Assembly: GCA_021807585.1 (NCBI GenBank)
Contig: JAKBCQ010000158.1
Location: 1 to 6,473, forward strand
Length of the DNA: 6,473 nt
Source of the DNA: Planctomycetota bacterium
Lineage (GTDB): Bacteria > Planctomycetota > Planctomycetia > Isosphaerales > Isosphaeraceae
Direction: 5' to 3'
Positions 5,308 through 6,473 of this stretch are shown here, piece after piece (the first letter of the stretch is position 1; each line of letters opens with the position of its first letter). The notes under the pieces are model-generated. The model was given only the letters and a program-made list of their open reading frames with translations, was not told the DNA's origin and did no database searches. The translations under genes and the position numbers were made by a program.

Positions 5308-6473
5308 ATGCGTGAATTTGACAGGGCGATCGGGCGAGCATGGCGTCGGATGCGGTTGCAGCGGTTTTTATCGGCGCTTGTTTGGTGTTGGTGCGGAACG
5401 CTCCTGGTCGCCTCGTTCGTCATTGCGATCGATAAGTTTGGCGTGCCGATTCCGGGCCACGCTTGGGCGCCGATCGCCGTGGCCGGCGGCGTCGGTCTCG
5501 CACTGGCGGTTTTCATCGCGCTTTTCACGGGGCCAAGCCGGCTCGACGCGGCGCAGGCGATCGATCGCGTGTTCGGCCTCAACGAACGACTCGCGACCGC
5601 GATCACTCTTCCCGAGCACATCCGTAAAACCCCGGTCGCGATCGCGCTCGTCGACGACGCCAAGAGGCACGTCGGCCGGCTTGATATTGGCTCGCAATTC
5701 GGCGTGCGGATACCGCGTCGGGCGTGGCTTCCCGTCTTGATCGGCGGCCTCGCAGTGGGGCTTTTGTTCGCGCCTGATGTGGCGCAAACCGTCGCTCGGG
5801 CGCGCACCCCCGATAAGCTTGATCAAAAACTGTTGGTTGAGCAAACCAAAACGCTCGGCAAATCGATCGCCAAAAAGCGCAAGGAACTCGACACGAAAGA
5901 TTTCGCCGAGGCCGAGGCGTTGCTCGCCAAGATCGAGAAGGCCGCCGACGAACTGTCGAAGGCGCCCCCCGCGGGTAAAGACAAAGCGCTGATGCGATTG
6001 AATACGCTGACCGACGCGCTTAAGGATCGTAAAAAGCAGCTCGCCGGCGCCGATCAAGTGAATAAACAACTTCAAATGATGAAACAATCGGCGACATCGG
6101 GTCCCGCCGATGATTTCTCTCGTGAGCTCGCCAAGGGGGATTTTGAGAAGGCCGCTCAAGAGCTGAAAAAACTGCAAGAGAAGCTCGCCGCAGGAAAGAT
6201 GACCGAATCCGACAAGAAAGCGCTCCTCAATCAAGTTCAAGAAATGAAAAAAGAACTTGAGAAGATGTCGAATTTAGAGCAGCGTCGCAAGCAGCTCGAG
6301 GAGGCTCGTAAGAACGGCGGGATCAGTGAGAAGCAATTCCAGGAGGAGTCGGCGAAGCTCGATCGACAAGCCGAGAATCTGAAGCAGATGAAGCAACTGG
6401 CGCAGGCGCTTCAAAAATGTGAGAACGGGATGAAATCGGGGGACATGAAGCAAGCCGCCGAGGCGCTCGGGAT
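5308..6473 (+). CDS. Membrane-anchored coiled-coil protein, 3' end outside the window
   Basis: The first 388 codons are present and the frame is still open at the window edge. Hydrophobic helices lie at about residues 20-40, 53-73 and 138-156. The loop between helices 2 and 3 contains GPSRLDAAQAIDRVFGLNER (75-94). From about 170 to the edge the protein is a long charged coiled coil rich in Lys, Glu, Gln, Leu and Ala, with no visible catalytic motif. Two or three N-terminal helices followed by a very long coiled coil recall DUF4175-like envelope proteins and uncharacterised planctomycete proteins that often lie near MoxR/BatA-type genes; none of those genes is in view, so this is a resemblance only. 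The coiled coil probably lies on one side of the membrane as a scaffold. Codon third positions are GC-rich and the antisense frames are shadows. It has its own promoter, divergent from the cysteine hydrolase gene. Confidence 0.85.
   Translation, partial: MREFDRAIGRAWRRMRLQRFLSALVWCWCGTLLVASFVIAIDKFGVPIPGHAWAPIAVAGGVGLALAVFIALFTGPSRLDAAQAIDRVFGLNERLATAITLPEHIRKTPVAIALVDDAKRHVGRLDIGSQFGVRIPRRAWLPVLIGGLAVGLLFAPDVAQTVARARTPDKLDQKLLVEQTKTLGKSIAKKRKELDTKDFAEAEALLAKIEKAADELSKAPPAGKDKALMRLNTLTDALKDRKKQLAGADQVNKQLQMMKQSATSGPADDFSRELAKGDFEKAAQELKKLQEKLAAGKMTESDKKALLNQVQEMKKELEKMSNLEQRRKQLEEARKNGGISEKQFQEESAKLDRQAENLKQMKQLAQALQKCENGMKSGDMKQAAEALG

Noticed and set aside
5223..5807. Minus-strand ORF of 194 codons
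   Set aside because: It overlaps the promoter and start of the plus-strand gene, is rich in Ser, Arg, Ala and Thr, and shows no motif.
5368..6240. Long minus-strand ORF of 290 codons
   Set aside because: It is antisense to the coiled-coil gene, which has a promoter, a ribosome-binding site and membrane helices; Lys/Glu/Gln codons read backwards give the Leu/Phe-rich product.

Overview
The window is GC-rich bacterial DNA, about 55-60 % by eye. It carries four complete minus-strand genes and the 5' part of one plus-strand gene. The best guess for the host is a member of Planctomycetota, possibly Isosphaerales-like. The reasons are a secreted TPR protein with an NlpI-like C-terminal pattern, a large membrane-anchored coiled-coil protein, and the style of the HD and HAD proteins. 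This rests on family resemblance read by eye, with no database search. The palindrome CGATCG is very frequent throughout, in genes and between them.

Layout. Positions 1-1095 hold no gene I can defend; short coding-like peptides in shifting frames suggest decayed sequence or chance open frames in TA-poor DNA. Next, on the minus strand, comes a secreted TPR-repeat protein (1096-2655) with a strong GGAGG ribosome-binding site. A 150-base gap contains a likely terminator for the next unit. That unit is a two-gene operon in which an HD-domain phosphohydrolase (3415-4305) is translated first and overlaps by ATGA a HAD-superfamily phosphatase (2807-3418). A 194-base gap with strong secondary structure, including a tRNA-like fold, separates it from an isochorismatase/nicotinamidase-family hydrolase (4500-5102). 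Divergent from that, behind a good sigma-70-type promoter, is a plus-strand gene (from 5308, running off the window) for a protein with three membrane helices and a long charged coiled coil.

How the genes may work together. The HD and HAD enzymes are almost certainly co-produced and are both likely phosphate-cleaving enzymes. The cysteine hydrolase upstream belongs to the family of nicotinamidases. A small nucleotide or NAD salvage/clean-up module is a reasonable hypothesis but not shown. The TPR protein and the coiled-coil membrane protein look like envelope proteins and have no visible link to that module. I found no CRISPR array, insertion sequence, complete tRNA or rRNA. I did not find a clear new system; the most curious item is the structured segment at 4388-4483.
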